From the NCBI RefSeq assembly GCF_016097555.1, contig NC_054712.1, positions 53,302,876 to 53,366,875 on the forward strand: DNA of 64,000 nucleotides. The letters are read 5' to 3'. Below the pieces are notes generated by a model that was not told where the DNA came from, did not search any database, and saw only the letters and a program-made list of their open reading frames with translations. Below are positions 11,434 through 22,746 of the stretch, in pieces (the stretch's first letter is position 1; the number at the start of each line of letters is the position of its first letter). Source of the stretch: Gigantopelta aegis. Taxonomy: Eukaryota; Mollusca; Gastropoda; Neomphalida; Peltospiridae. The translations under genes were made by a program, and so were the position numbers.

Positions 11434-11712
11434 TTGCTAATATTTCATTTCAACTTATTTTCGTGCTTATATCCAATTAAGGTTCAAGCACACTGTCTTG
11501 GGCACACACCTGAGCTATCTGGGCTGTGTGTGCAGGACAGTGGGTTAATTGTTAGTTGGTTAGTGGTTAGTGAGAGAGAAGAGGGTGTAGTGGTCTTACC
11601 CATTGAGCCATTAAGAACTCGCTCTGGATGGGAGCCCGTACCGGGCTGCGAACCCTGTACCTACCAGCCTGTAGTCTGATGACTTAACCACTGCACCACT
11701 GAGGCCGGTGCT
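11434..11712 (-). repeat. tRNA-derived SINE, head C
   Basis: The head at the right edge reads (minus) accggcctcagtggtgcag with B-box-like agggttcgcagcccgg. The body contains gtcctgcacacacagcccag and the tail ataagcacgaaaataagttg. A near-identical copy is at 27672-27930. Confidence 0.75.
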
Positions 11713-11924
11713 AATAACACAATGATAACTCTATGCAATGTATGGATATCCATGTATGTGTGCACAAATGACTAGTGTTGATCATTTATCCATGATCAGT
11801 ATATAAATTTGGTTTGGCTACCATTCAGTTTAAAAAACACCCACATTAAATTTATGCAAAATAAAGAAAGTCTTTCTTTTTAAAAATAACAAGCATTCTG
11901 AGAGTACTGCTAAAACAATACTGG

Positions 11925-12140
11925 GCCCAACAAATTTTCATATCTCCAAAGTTCAAGGGACATAACTCTGAAAAATTAATAAATTGCCATGAGAGTCAAA
12001 CTGGATCACAAAATTTGGGTTCAAGGCATTGCAAAAAAAAATCACGAAAGAAAAAGTCTGGAAAACTTTATTACGTGGGACAGACAGACAGAAGGATAGA
12101 GGCGAAATCTATAGTCCCTTCAGTTTGGACTGGTAGGGGA
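11925..12140. repeat. Dispersed repeat D (gtcccct/gggcccaac family)
   Basis: Bounded by tgggcccaacaaattttcat and tggtaggggactaataa, with degenerate (gacagaca)n in between. Related copies at 25540-26160 (plus orientation) and 34157-34462. It lies just downstream of the C18orf21 stop codon. Confidence 0.55.
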
Positions 12141-12329
12141 CTAATAAAGGAGATGACGGCTAACACAACTGACCATTAAAAAAAAAATCTTAATAAAATC
12201 AGCCTGTGAAAGATGACATCAGTGATCTGGTACTTTTGTTTTTCAGAACAAACACTGGAATGGCAAGTATTTCCGATTACTCTGTAGTCACACAAACTAT
12301 ACATTTGTACGCAGGTAAGAAATCAGCAG

Positions 12330-12669
12330 TCATAAGCTGGTAAGAAAATCTTGTAAAGAATTTCCAGATTTTTTCTCTTTGTCAGCTGCTAAAACCTTTT
12401 GCAACTGCTGGTGAAGATCTCGACCTTTCTTTTTCTTTGATTTCACAACACCAACAGCTGCAGTCTTCTTCTTTGAAACAGAATTTTGAGACACACCACT
12501 AGTCCTGCTTGCATTGTGAAGTGTCTTGACAGAAAAAGATGGCTGAGTAACATTTAGACTTTTGTGTAAAATTGGCTCTGTAGTTTTTCTGGTTTGAGTT
12601 TCTGGAACTGTTAGGACTGGCATCTCCGGACCAGGAACTGGAGCCTGTTCCGAATCTTCTTCTGGAATA
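12330..12669 (-). CDS. C18orf21: C18orf21 last exon
   Basis: A 340-bp terminal exon with acceptor ctttcag. It codes IPEEDSEQAPVPGPEMPVL, a long Ser/Thr/Lys-rich linker, and the C-terminus GRDLHQQLQKVLAADKEKKS, GNSLQDFLTSL and a TGA stop. The ending matches the conserved family tail. Confidence 0.85.
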
Positions 12670-15600
12670 CTGAAAGGAGAATAATGGAGTTAAGTCCTTG
12701 TGATCATGTAACAAGAAAAATCTGACAGAAATGTTATTTTAAAACTCTTTTTAAATGTAGTGTCTACAATTACTGAGAATTCATATACAGTGAAACTCCT
12801 CTAAAGCGGACACCCAAAGGGCCAAGTAAAAAGTTTTGTTTCAAGGGATATCCAGTGTACATAGGTTCCAAACAGATGTGTTAATATAAAGTGTGAAAAA
12901 TGTCTGGTTTTGGGGGAATTCTGATTGACCAAGGGTCCAGTTTTGAGAAGTTTAATATACAATTAAATTTCAGGTCTTCCAAGGCTCTGGATTTCACAAA
13001 AACAATAATTTTTAATGAACAATATAATGGAACCAAAATTCTGTTACCTATTATCATGTAACACGATAACAGACTTTTTTTTCTGATGGGTTCCATTGAT
13101 CATTAAACATGGAAACAAAAACGTGATTTCTATAAAAATTTATTAGTGTCTATTCAGTAATAAAAATAGTATTCTTTCACCAACTTGTTTTTCTTCTTTG
13201 CAGCTGCTAAAGCTTCCTCTTCATTGTCAAACAAGAATTTAGTGAACTTCTTTTTCTGTCTCAACGTCTTTCTCTTTTTTCTTTTCTTTTGGTTCTTCGT
13301 CATCACTTTCTCATCTTAAAATAAATTTATATAATATAGTTCTTATGTGTTTAATCATGCTTTTCGAGAATAGCGAGGTAGCTTAAAAGCCAGGGGTCTA
13401 ATTCACAAAGGTCTCTTAGGCTCTGCTAGACAACAAAGCACCCTCTTTGTAAGTCTTTTAGCATTGCACTGCGACATCGCAAAGTTGCCAGAGTTTAGTG
13501 AACTAGGCCCCTGGTATTTAACACAAGGATCTACAAGACTAAACAATTTGTTACACAAAAACTCTAGCTAAATTCTTCTCAGATTACAAAAGCATTTAAA
13601 GTACGAAAAAAAACATTAATCTGTGATTAGGATGATGTGAAAAAATAGTTTTATTGCATCTCTCATCATGATAATGATTATGTGTGTTGTGTGTTGGTGT
13701 GTGTATATGTGTGTGTGTGTGTGAGTGTGTGTGTGTCTGTGTGTGTGGGTGTATGTGGGTGTGGGTGTATGTGTGTGTGGGTGTGTGTATGATGTTTGTT
13801 TGTTTTTGTTGTTTTTTTCACATTCAAGCTTAAGTTGTATCTTGGTTTTCATGGTAGATGTGAAATTAAGAATTTCCTTGAATTTATTTATTTATTTTAA
13901 CTGTTGCAGTTTCTAACTTTATACATTTTAACAATTTTGAAAAGAGTTTTTTGTAAAAAAGAATAGTTATACAGTTACAGTAAAATATGTACAGAAAAAA
14001 AACATACCTATTTCTTTAGGAGCAGGTTTGAACAGCTGTTGTATTCTTTCTTCGTGACTCTGACATGCCATCTTTACAGTTTTCTTACAGGTAAAACAAG
14101 AAATTACCTGGAAACAAAATAAGTGTCAAAAATTCTAAATGTCTTGCAGTAATCTGTGAGACATAAAAGCTTCAAACATTAGCCTATTTCTTAATGTCAA
14201 TGCAAATACATGTAATTTTGTTTTAATTTTTAAATTTAAATTTGCAAACATAAAATATACAAAAAGGACAACCGCTAAAAATATAATAAGTTGCATTTAA
14301 ACATTATAAATGTATTATGCATAATAATACATAAAATTATTTTGGTTCAAAATTATTTTCATATGCATGATAATCATACAAGAAAAAAGCAAAAAATATT
14401 AGAATATTTAATTTTTATGCCTTCAATTATAGATCAGATGAACATAATGTGACTGGATTATGACCATGCAAATTAAGGCAAGCAGTATATTCCAACAAGA
14501 ATTGGGCAGAAGTAAACATCTTGCCTACTGTAATATTTTTCAGAGCAGTGTGATCAACATCCATAGGTACTAGGGCTTCTGGATTATGGTAGCCCCACTC
14601 ACATGGCTAGTGATATTCAATGTTGGGCTAGTAAATAACTACTATTGCCATGCCTGATGGCTAGTGAAATTTTGTTTGCCAAATGCTACATTTAAGTCTG
14701 TTTAGTAAATGTGAATATCCTGCCCCTTTCTCCCCTCAAATCTAAGGGTTTTTAAGCCCTGTCTCCTTCTTTAGATGACATGTCCTATTATTCCTATTAG
14801 TAAAATTGTATTTACTTAAAGTAGGGCTAGTGAATTTTTAATCATGGCTAGTACATTTTTCAAATCACTGATCCCACGACTAGTGGAGTTTTATAACAAT
14901 TATAGAAGCCTTGGGTATAACGATAAACCTAATTTCACTGACCTAGAACTTATAGTTTGTGAGAAACTGACATAAACCTAATTTCACTGACCTAGAACTT
15001 ATAGTTTGTGAGAAACTGACATAAACCTAATTTCACTGACCTAGAACTTATAGTTTGTGAGAAACTGACATAAACGTGAAACTTTAAGGCAAAGAGTGTC
15101 GCTGCTGCCACATTTGGAAAAGTAAGACCTATATTTCACTTTTTTTTACTTCATAAAGGCAACACAAAAACAGCACCATGTATAGACGATTCGTCAACAG
15201 AAAGTAAAATATCTACACTAATAATTTGTGTAATTATGAATACAAACACTCTGTAGTGTGGTACTGAGTTACACCAAGAACCCACCAGCTTATTTCTACT
15301 CTGAAGATACAGGTCGACCATCCTTTTCTGAAAAGTCCCAAGCTGTTTTGAAGACCCTTTACTTTTGGCAAGCAGCTTATGGACAGAGTGTGAGATCTTT
15401 CTTCTGGGCTTCAATCTGATTTGATGGTTTCCTGCCTGGAAGATGGTAAAACAGTGATAACAGTGGCTGGTCTTCTTGGGAATTACTCGATTACCTGTTA
15501 AATATGACAAAAGTGCACATAAGATTACATTCAATGACACCAATGACAAACAAATTCATGTACAGAACACTACATGAGTGGCTGTTAGCAAGCGCATGTG

Positions 15601-16413
15601 CAGTGAGAGGTATTCTGGGGTCGAAAACCCTCCCTGCACAAGCAAATTTTCTGGGGGAGTGTGACTCGACCCCACCCGCTTATAAATTTTACTCATAAGT
15701 TTCAAAATGTATATAACAAGTGAAGGAGAGTTGAATACATTTATGAACAATGAGTTGCAAGATTTAAACTTAACAGTAGCACCAACACTAATTGTCGTAG
15801 ATGTGATATGAATTGCCCGAGGTCAGGGACTTTACCTATGTGATTTTTTGCTGCTAGATAAAAGTTACTGCCCTTGGTTGAAAGGATCATTATTAGATTT
15901 TACTTTTATTGCAAAAGATAATGGGTTAAATATGATGTATGCAGGATACAAATTGCAAAACCTATACTATATAACAAAACATCAATTATTACATAATATT
16001 TCCCCATTAAATTAAAATAAAATTTGCCAACTCTTTTTACAATTCTAAATTGTTGAATTTGGTGAGTGGAAGAGCTAGCACTTCTGTACAGTAGATTAAA
16101 ATTCTTATGATCAGGTCTTGTAAATGATATCTAATGGACATAAATATAGTTATTTGTTTTTTTTACATACCCTGAAAAACAAAAACAGATTTAAATGAAA
16201 TTTAAAGTTTTTTTTAACTAGAACCTATTTACGGTACTTGCATTTGTAATTAACTTATAATGTGTCATTATTAGTATTCAACACAGGTTAATATTCTAAC
16301 CAGCTCATATCCTATCCTTTGCCAATTTCAGCAAAATCTTGTATCTGCCAATTTCTAACTTCTCACCTGGCATATTACTTATGGCTTTTCTTTTCATGTT
16401 CACAGCTCTAGAT
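12330..16413 (-). CDS. C18orf21: C18orf21 (UPF0711) homologue, five exons
   Basis: The exons, in transcript order, are 16367-16413, 15286-15494, 14008-14107, about 13185-13314 and 12330-12669. Phases agree at every junction. The core resembles human C18orf21: CYHCFTIFQAGNHQIRLKPR (human CPYCFQLLVLDNSRVRLKPK), then KLVISCFTCKKTVK (human VLLITCKTCNRTVK), giving two CxxC pairs that probably bind one zinc. The protein ends SLQDFLTSL (human DFRNFLSSL). The fourth exon is a lysine/arginine block suggesting nuclear or nucleolar location. The first ATG in the chain is at 16395-16397, but the first exon is open upstream and a further 5' exon carrying the usual N-terminal helix may exist. Function is uncharacterised, though the zinc-ribbon layout recalls RNase P/MRP-type proteins. 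Introns hold a 49-bp triplication and MITEs. Confidence 0.8.
13185..13314 (-). CDS. C18orf21: C18orf21 basic exon
   Basis: The acceptor is ttttaag. The exon codes DEKVMTKNQKKRKKRK, TLRQKKKFTKFLFDNEEEAL and AAAKKKN. A donor gtt at 13182-13184 gives the phase 2 end required by the last exon; a stronger-looking gtgaaag at 13174-13180 would leave the wrong phase. The 3' boundary is therefore uncertain by a few bases. Confidence 0.65.
13391..13513. repeat. Hairpin MITE, CCAGGGG termini
   Basis: gccaggggtctaattcacaa and tgaactaggcccctgg form imperfect terminal inverted repeats of about 20 bp around 85 bp. Intron of C18orf21. A different hairpin of like design is at 23395-23512. Confidence 0.5.
13684..13798. 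repeat. TG-rich microsatellite
   Basis: Imperfect (TG)n with GGTGTA interruptions, in a C18orf21 intron. Any open frame here is repeat-driven. Confidence 0.9.
14008..14107 (-). CDS. C18orf21: C18orf21 exon with the second CxxC
   Basis: A 100-bp exon between tttccag and gtatgt. It codes VISCFTCKKTVKMACQSHEE followed by RIQQLFKPAPKEI. The CFTC pair would complete the zinc site begun in the preceding exon. Confidence 0.85.
14571..14913. repeat. MITE with agggcttct termini, copy 2 (inverted)
   Basis: Begins tagggcttctggattatggt and ends attatagaagccttggg. It is an inverted, diverged copy of 10277-10558; both carry tagccccactc and ttgggctagtaaataact in opposite orientation. Intron of C18orf21. 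Confidence 0.65.
14923..15078. repeat. 49-bp unit, three tandem copies
   Basis: Units start ataaacctaatttcactgac at 14923, 14972 and 15021 and are essentially identical; a fourth breaks off at 15070. Near-perfect identity implies recent amplification. It lies in the C18orf21 intron about 200 bp from an exon. Confidence 0.95.
15286..15494 (-). CDS. C18orf21: C18orf21 exon with the first CxxC
   Basis: A 209-bp exon. The acceptor is taacag; the donor is gtgggt. It codes NRVIPKKTSHCYHCFTIFQA, then GNHQIRLKPRRKISHSVHKL and on to LQSRNKL. It carries the CYHC half-knuckle and the basic IRLKPRRK block typical of the family. Confidence 0.85.
16367..16413 (-). CDS. C18orf21: C18orf21 first recognised exon
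   Basis: A 47-bp exon between tttttcag (acceptor) and gtgaga (donor). It codes SRAVNMKRKAISNMPG with split codons at both ends. The fit of the 3' phase to the next exon is exact. Whether the internal ATG at 16395-16397 is the true start, or the exon continues an upstream coding exon, cannot be decided from sequence alone. Confidence 0.55.
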
Positions 16414-16731
16414 CTGAAAAATATTCACATTAAAACATAATCAATTAACTTTGATGGAATATTAAAGTCATGTGATTGTAATGTATACTTTATTCAGGGC
16501 TCACACTGAAATTTTTGTTTGGTTTAGCCAATTTTAAAAAATATATAGAGTATTTCCATTTCGAATATAAATGAGCAATTGGCCCTGCTTTATAAATTAT
16601 ACTGGCTGATCAAAACAAAATGGCAGCCAACAAAAATTTCATTGGCTATATTTTATGGATTGAAATACAGATTAATTACAATGACAACCACGCAGCAGAT
16701 TACTATGAATAAACAGCCTACTACTTTAAAA

Positions 16732-17056
16732 TGGGGTGGGACGTAGCCCAGTGGTACAGCGCGCGCTCTATGCGCGGTCGGTTTGGGATCGATCCCCATT
16801 GGTGGGCCCACTGGGCTATTTATCATTCCAGCCAATGCACTATGACTGGTATATTAAAGGCTGTGGCATGTACTGCCCTGTCTGTGGGATGGTGCATATA
16901 AAAGATCCCTTGCTGCTAACTGAAAAGAGTAGCCCAGTGGTGACAGCAGGTTTTCTTTCTCAATATCTGTGTGGTCCTTAACCATATGTCTGATGCCATA
17001 TAACTGTAAATAAAATGTGTTGAGTGCGTCGTTAAATAAAACATTTCTTTCTTTCC
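16732..17056 (+). repeat. SINE, head A with tail 1, near full length
   Basis: Head gggtgggacgtagcccagtg, B box gggatcgatcccc, body gtgcatataaaagatccctt, tail tgttgagtgcgtcgttaaat and (CTTT)n end. Flanked by ctactttaaaa on both sides (about 16722-16732 and 17057-17067), an 11-bp target-site duplication. Confidence 0.9.
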
Positions 17057-17099
17057 TACTTTAAAACATAATAAATATTCTAACTTTAAAGTACTGACT

Positions 17100-18590
17100 G
17101 AATGCTTATATTATATTCAAATAAACCTAAGTATGATACTACTGGCAGTGTTTCACACTAAAACCAGTGACATGTTCAGGAGGTCAAGTATTAACAAACA
17201 ATTTGACTGGTTTCCTTTTTTCTAATCCAATCCAAGCTTCCAGATATTATGCAAACACTCATTTCAGGTAGCCTTGCCTGAAACCTCAGTGGTATAGGGG
17301 CATGTAAAAATACTTTCAAGTCTGAAAAATCAAGTAAATGAAATGCTGTTATCCACTATCGTGTAACATAATCAGCCATTACCACGATTAACAGAAAACA
17401 GTTTCTGATGGGTTCAGATGATCACTGGAGTTGGAAAAAAAGAAAGAAATGTTTTATTTAACGACACACTCAACACATTTTATTTACGGTTATATGACGT
17501 CAGACATATGGTTAAGGACCACACAGATTTTGAGATGGAAACCCGCTGTCGCCATTACATGGGCTACTCTTCCGATTAGCAGCAAGGGATCTTTTATTTG
17601 CGCTTCCCACAGGCAGGATAACACAAACCATGGCCTTTGTTGAACCAGTTATGGATCACTGGTTGGTGCAAGTGGTTTACACCTACCCACTGAGCCTTGC
17701 GGAGCACTCACTCAGGGTTTGGAGTCGGTATCTGGATTAAAAATCTCATGCCTCGACTGGGATCCGAACCCAGTACCTACCAGCCTGTAGACCGATGGCC
17801 TGCCACGACGCCACCGAGGCCGGTTACTGGAGTTGGATACAAAATTCCATTACCCATTATCACGTAACATAATCTACCATGATTACCCAAAAAAGAAAAG
17901 GTGAAAAAAAAGACAGTTTTCAATGGAGTCCAAAAAAAAGGTGCTTTCCATAAAATTTGACTTCCGAGGTCTGAAATGACATTCATTTAACATTAGGCCC
18001 CGAAGTCAGTATAGTGACTTCTAGCACTCATTTTCCTGAAACATGCCTCATTTTTTCAATGACTGATATATCGAAGACTGTGGTGTTGGGTCGTCTGCAT
18101 AGAAAAAGATGCCTTACTGTTAATTATAAAGAGTAGCCTGTATCCTCCAGTAACCGTGAAACAGCCTATTAACAGAAAATGGTTTCTGCACACGCGCATT
18201 GTAATGCACGATCATTTTGATGAAATGTTTTACCTTGTTCACTTTCTTGTTAAAATCAACCAACAAATAATATCCATGCCATTTTCTGTTGTGAAGAGAT
18301 TAAATACATGTCGTGGTCTAATGATGATATTCTTCAGCTACTCCCGTAAACCGGGCTATTGTTTTCAAGTGACGCGTGTCACATGACATCACCAAAACTC
18401 TTATGCAATGAATCTGTGAAGCAGATGAGACTGTGACAATGACAGCTGTGTAAAACATTTGTTTATTTAGGTTTGTTTAATATTACACGCCATTTAATAT
18501 AGTGCGCACAATGCAAAATGGCCGTGGTCTATGATTATTATTTTCCCAATGATTATCGGACCTATGTATAAAAATAATTTGAATGGTGTA
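17100..18590. other. Upstream side of C18orf21, mostly without features
   Basis: Apart from the SINE at 17439-17824 I see no gene. The stretch 18170-18400 has more CpG than its surroundings (cacacgcgcattg, agtgacgcgtgtcac), which could mark a promoter for the minus-strand C18orf21 gene, but no TATA box or conserved first exon is evident. Confidence 0.3.
17439..17824 (-). repeat. SINE, head B with tail 1, near full length
   Basis: Tail gaaatgttttatttaacgac at the left; head gacgccaccgaggccggtt at the right with B box gggatccgaaccca. Flanked by cactggagttgga and tactggagttgga, a 12-13 bp target duplication. Confidence 0.9.
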
Positions 18591-18654
18591 TATGTTTTAT
18601 TTGTTGTGTACTAAGCCAAAACAAGGGTGAGAAAAGTGACTGTTATCAACCTTA
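18590..18654. repeat. Solo end of the TAAGGTCGA MITE family
   Basis: tgtgtactaagccaaaacaa, agggtgagaaaagtgactg and tatcaacctta match the right terminus of the MITE at 39959-40526. Only this end is present. Confidence 0.7.
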
Positions 18655-19185
18655 AAAAACAGACTGGTTTATGGGGTAGCCCAGTTCATGTTTTTTCATG
18701 ATATTGTGTAGGCCACTACTAGGCACTAGTCCAAAAGTTACTACAAGTTTGGAGTCACTACATTTCTTCATAGTTAGCACGTTTGGCAGATAATAACAGA
18801 AGGTTAAAGAAATGGGTTGTCTTTAAACAGATATTCTACGTCAGGAGAGATTTCCAAATTAAAAAATTATCTTCGTGAAGTTCGTCCGAGTTCGGATTTT
18901 ACTTTCGCCTTGTCAGCACGTGCGAAAACCACATGGAAGCACTTTCACAAAACCTCATCTATCATAGATTCTAGGTACTTTTGCTCTGCTGACTTACAAA
19001 TAATATCTTGAAAGAGCTGGATTAGACAAACAATATATTTTTGCCATCTTTTTAAAACATTTCCACGACAACTGGACACAGCTTGCCATTTTGTCTACTT
19101 TCTTTTTGGTCGTGTTGGTATTGGGTACATTCTTCCTTCGAGAAGAGCATTAGACATTTAAACCATAGATTTAACCGGACCAAAG
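18655..19185. other. No convincing gene
   Basis: A 64-codon open stretch on the plus strand (18817-19011) has no recognisable similarity or splice context beyond a chance tttaaacag. Slightly higher GC around 18860-18970. Confidence 0.3.
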
Positions 19186-19189
19186 TTAA

Positions 19190-19933
19190 AGTTTGTTTTG
19201 TTTAACGACATCACTAGAGCACATTAATAATCATCTGTTACTGGATGTCAGGCATTTGATAATTCTGACATATAGTCTTAGAGAGGAAACCCGCTACATG
19301 TTTCCAGTAGTAGCAAGGGATCTTTTATATGCACCATTTCACAGACAGGTTAAAGTTTGTTTTATTTAACGACGCCACTAGAGCACATTGATTTTTAATC
19401 TTATCATCGGCTATTGGACGTCAAACATAGGATCATTCTGACACTGTTTTTTTTTATAGAGGAAACCCGCTGTCACCACATAGGCTACTCTTTTACGATA
19501 GGCCTTTGTTGAACTAGTTATGGATCACTGGTCGGTGCAAGTGGTTTACACCTACCCAATGAGCCTTGCGGAGCACTCACTCTGGGTTTGGAGTCGGTAT
19601 CTGGATTAAAAATCTCATGCCTTAACTGGGATCCGAACCCAGTACCTACCAGCCTGTAGTCCGATGGCTTAACCACTGTGCCACCGAGGCCGGTCACAGG
19701 CCGGTTAATCATGAGGATAGCAGATACTAACGTCTTAATATACCACTAGATTGTTCGGTTAGTAGCAAGGGATCTTTTATATACACAGACAGGATAGTAC
19801 ATACCACAGCCTTTGTTACACCAATTGTGGAACACTAACTGGAACTAGCCCAATGGGCCAACCGACGGGAATCAATCCTAGATCGATCGTGCATCAGGCA
19901 AGCACTGTACCACTGAGCTACGTCCCGTCCACC
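19190..19933 (-). repeat. SINE cluster: head B SINE inside a head A SINE
   Basis: 19190-19350 is tail 2 plus part of the body of a minus head A SINE; 19351-19695 is a minus head B SINE; 19755-19933 is the remaining body and head of a head A SINE, ending gagctacgtcccgtcc. This reads as one old head A copy split by a head B copy, with some loss at the right junction. Confidence 0.65.
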
Positions 19934-20159
19934 GGGTTGACAGTAGAGGACAGTGGGTTAGTGTTTTCTTATTAATACAGGCCCGTAGCAACAATTTCTG
20001 GAGTAGGGGGCACAATCTCTAGATGAGGGAGGAACAGTCTGTAATGGGTGGGGGGGGGGGGAGTTGAGGCACAAGTCAGATTATCTTTACATATTCATCC
20101 TGGAGTGTGTGTGTGAGGGGGAATATCCCCCCCGTTTCTATGGGAGTATAATGATTAGT

Positions 20160-20720
20160 GAGAAAATGAATGTTTAATGACATCCCAGCACACAAAATAT
20201 ATCGGCTATTAGGTGTCAAACAATGGTAGACCCCTAAATATAAAGGGGTGGGACATAGCCCAGTGGTAAAGCGTTCGCTCAATGTGCAGTTGGTCTGGGA
20301 TTGATCCCAGTTGGTGGGCCCATTGGGCTATTTCTCGCTCCAGCCAGTGCACCACAACTGGTATATCAAAGGCCATGGTATGTACTACCCTGTCTGTGAG
20401 ATGGTGCATATAAAAGATCCCTTGCTGCTAATCAAAAAGAGTAGCCCATGAAGTGGCGACAGCAGTTTCCTCTTTCAATATCTGTGTGGTCCTTAACCAT
20501 ATGTCTGACGCCATATAACCGTAAATAAAATGTGTTGAGTGTGTCGTTAAATAAAACATTTCTTTCTTTCTTTCTAAATATAAAATGAGAAATTGGTGTA
20601 GTGGCCTTACATCTACCCATTGAGTCCATAAAGTTGCTCAAAGTGGGAGCCGGTACCGTTATGTGAATCCAGTACCAAACAGCCTTAAGTCCACTGGTTT
20701 AACCATTACAGCACCAAGGC
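20160..20720 (-). repeat. Head C SINE, split by a head A SINE
   Basis: The left part (20160-20242) has the tail aatgacatcccagcacacaa; the right part (20574-20720) holds taccaaacagccttaagtcc and the head tacagcaccaaggctggt. Between them is the head A SINE 20243-20573. The right edge runs into the 58-bp tandem array, whose unit copies this head. Confidence 0.7.
20243..20573 (+). repeat. SINE, head A with tail 1, full length
   Basis: Head ggtgggacatagcccagtgg, body gtgcatataaaagatccctt, tail tgttgagtgtgtcgttaaat and (CTTT)n. Target duplication ctaaatataaa at about 20231-20241 and 20574-20584. Confidence 0.9.
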
Positions 20721-21410
20721 TGGTAACTAGGACCAAACAGCCTCAAGTCCACTGGTTTAACCATTACAGCACCAAGGCTGGTAACTAGGACCAAAAAGCC
20801 TCAAGTCCACTGGTTTAACCATTACAGCACCAAGGCTGGTAACTAGGACCAAACAGCCTCAAGTCCACTGGTTTAACCATTACAGCACCAAGGCTGGTAA
20901 CTAGGACCAAACAGCCTCATGTCCAAACAGCCTCAAGTCCACTGGTTTAACCATTACAGCACCAAGGCTGGTAACTAGGACCAAACAGCCTCAAGTCCAC
21001 TGGTTTAACCATTACAGCACCAAGGCTGGTAACTAGGACCAAACAGCCTCAAGTCCACTGGTTTAACCATTACAGCACCAAGGCTGGTAACTAGGACCAA
21101 ACAGCCTCAAGTCCACTGGTTTAACCATTACAGCACCAAGACTGGTAACTAGGACCAAACAGCCTCATGTCCAAACAGCCTCACGTCCACTGGTTTAACC
21201 ATTACAGCACCAAGGCTGGTAACTAGGACCAAACAGCCTCAAGTCCACTGGTTTAACCATTACAGCACCAAGGCTGGTAACTAGGACCAAACAGCCTCAC
21301 GTCCACTGGTTTAACCATTACAGCACCAAGGCTGGTAACTAGGACCAAACAGCCTTAAGTCCACTGGTTTAACCATTACAGCACCAAGGCTGGTAACTAG
21401 GACCAAACAC
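20673..21410. repeat. 58-bp minisatellite grown from a SINE head
   Basis: About 12-13 tandem units beginning aggaccaaacagcctcaagt and ending ccaaggctggtaact. The unit equals the 5' part of the head C SINE (its A-box side, read on the minus strand as ggtgctgtaatggttaaacc) and stops before the B box. Two places carry an extra 16-bp partial unit (atgtccaaacagcctc). Units are nearly identical, so the array is young. Confidence 0.95.
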
Positions 21411-22440
21411 AACGTCCATGACTCGACCTTAGCGGTAGCCCGGGGTGTTTTGGCTACCGACTTCTCACGCGGACTACCAGTTGTCTAACCCCAGTAGTCT
21501 CCCGGGCTACCAAATGTTTTGGCATGTCCAGTTACTCCACAATCAACAACACGTTTATTTCATCAGTCCATCATTTGTTAAAAACAATTAAGTTATAAAG
21601 TTTGTTTTGTTTAGCGACACCACTACAGCACATCGATTTATTAATCATCGGCTGTTGGATAGTCGTAGAGAGGAAACCCACTACATTTTTCCATTAGCAG
21701 CAAAGGATCTTTTATATGCACCATCCCACAGACAGGAGAGCACATACCGTGGCCTTTGATATACTAGTGGTGCATTGGCTGGAATGACAGTTACGTTATA
21801 AAGTCAGACATGAACATGTTAAGCAGGCACAGGAAAATAAAAATGTGACTTATCATGAATGGCAATACAAGATAAATATTTGTTTGGTCTTAATTCTGTT
21901 TTAGTCTGGTCCCATGTTGATAAATCGGATGTTTCCTGCTGTTCGAGTCCAGTAGTATTCATTGTTCTCCAGCATTTGTTGTTTAGATATTAAAATTATT
22001 TTAAAATTACTGGTATTATTTCAACTAATCATTTTTCATCATTTAATAGGTCATCATGTCAAGCAATATACATTGTACATTCTGCTCTGAAACTTCTGAA
22101 ACATGCTCATGTTGTTGATGATCTATTCCTTTTCTTGATGTTCATAATTCACAAATTTGATTAAAGTTGCTTTAATTTACCCCCCCCACAACCCCCCCCC
22201 CCCCACAAAAACAACCCAACAACAACAAAAAAACATAACAAAAAACCCCAAAACATTTCAATAAAAATAAGATTTATTAGAAAAAAGTTGCTCAAGCATG
22301 CATAGGTGAATGACATACCAATACATTACAAAATATGAGGACTATAATATTAAGAAATTAGTTGACACATGTATAATAATAATAACATTTACAAAATAAT
22401 TATTTATCAAACCTCCAAGCCTTCTCATTATAATGGAGAT
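21410..22440. other. Intergenic, one SINE fragment, no gene seen
   Basis: A minus-strand head A/tail 2 SINE fragment lies at 21596-21786, flanked by gttataaagt on both sides. A short C-run block is at 22182-22206. The segment 21410-21530 contains two inverted copies of a gtagcccggg/cccgggctac motif. Nothing coding is recognised. Confidence 0.5.
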
Positions 22441-22529
22441 TTACTATTTAATTTAAATTATGCAACAAGAATAATGAAGTGAATATCAAAGTAGTTCTTC
22501 ACAGATTGAAAAAAACCCTCACAATTTTA

Positions 22530-22746
22530 TGGATATTCATCCTGTAGAAATGAATCGCCAAATTATTTGAAATTACCACACTTAAATGTGGAAGTTCTGT
22601 AATGCCACAAGAATGTACATGGATGAAAAAAGAAAGAAAAACGTACAGTGCACAAACTAAACAAATCAGAGTTGCATGGACATTCATCCTGTAGAAATCA
22701 AGTGCTCAACTATTTTTACTTGCCATACTAAAATGTGGGATGTTAA
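22530..22746. repeat. Diverged direct duplication of about 80 bp
   Basis: tggatattcatcctgtagaa at 22530 recurs as tggacattcatcctgtagaa at 22677, each followed by a diverged copy that ends in aaatgtgg(a/g)a. No coding content is apparent. Confidence 0.7.

Noticed and set aside
13616-13916. His/Thr- or Val/Cys-rich small proteins on either strand
   Set aside because: Driven by the TG microsatellite in a C18orf21 intron.
18817-19011. Plus-strand 64-codon frame as an exon
   Set aside because: A chance acceptor-like tttaaacag precedes it, but there is no family similarity and no partner exon.
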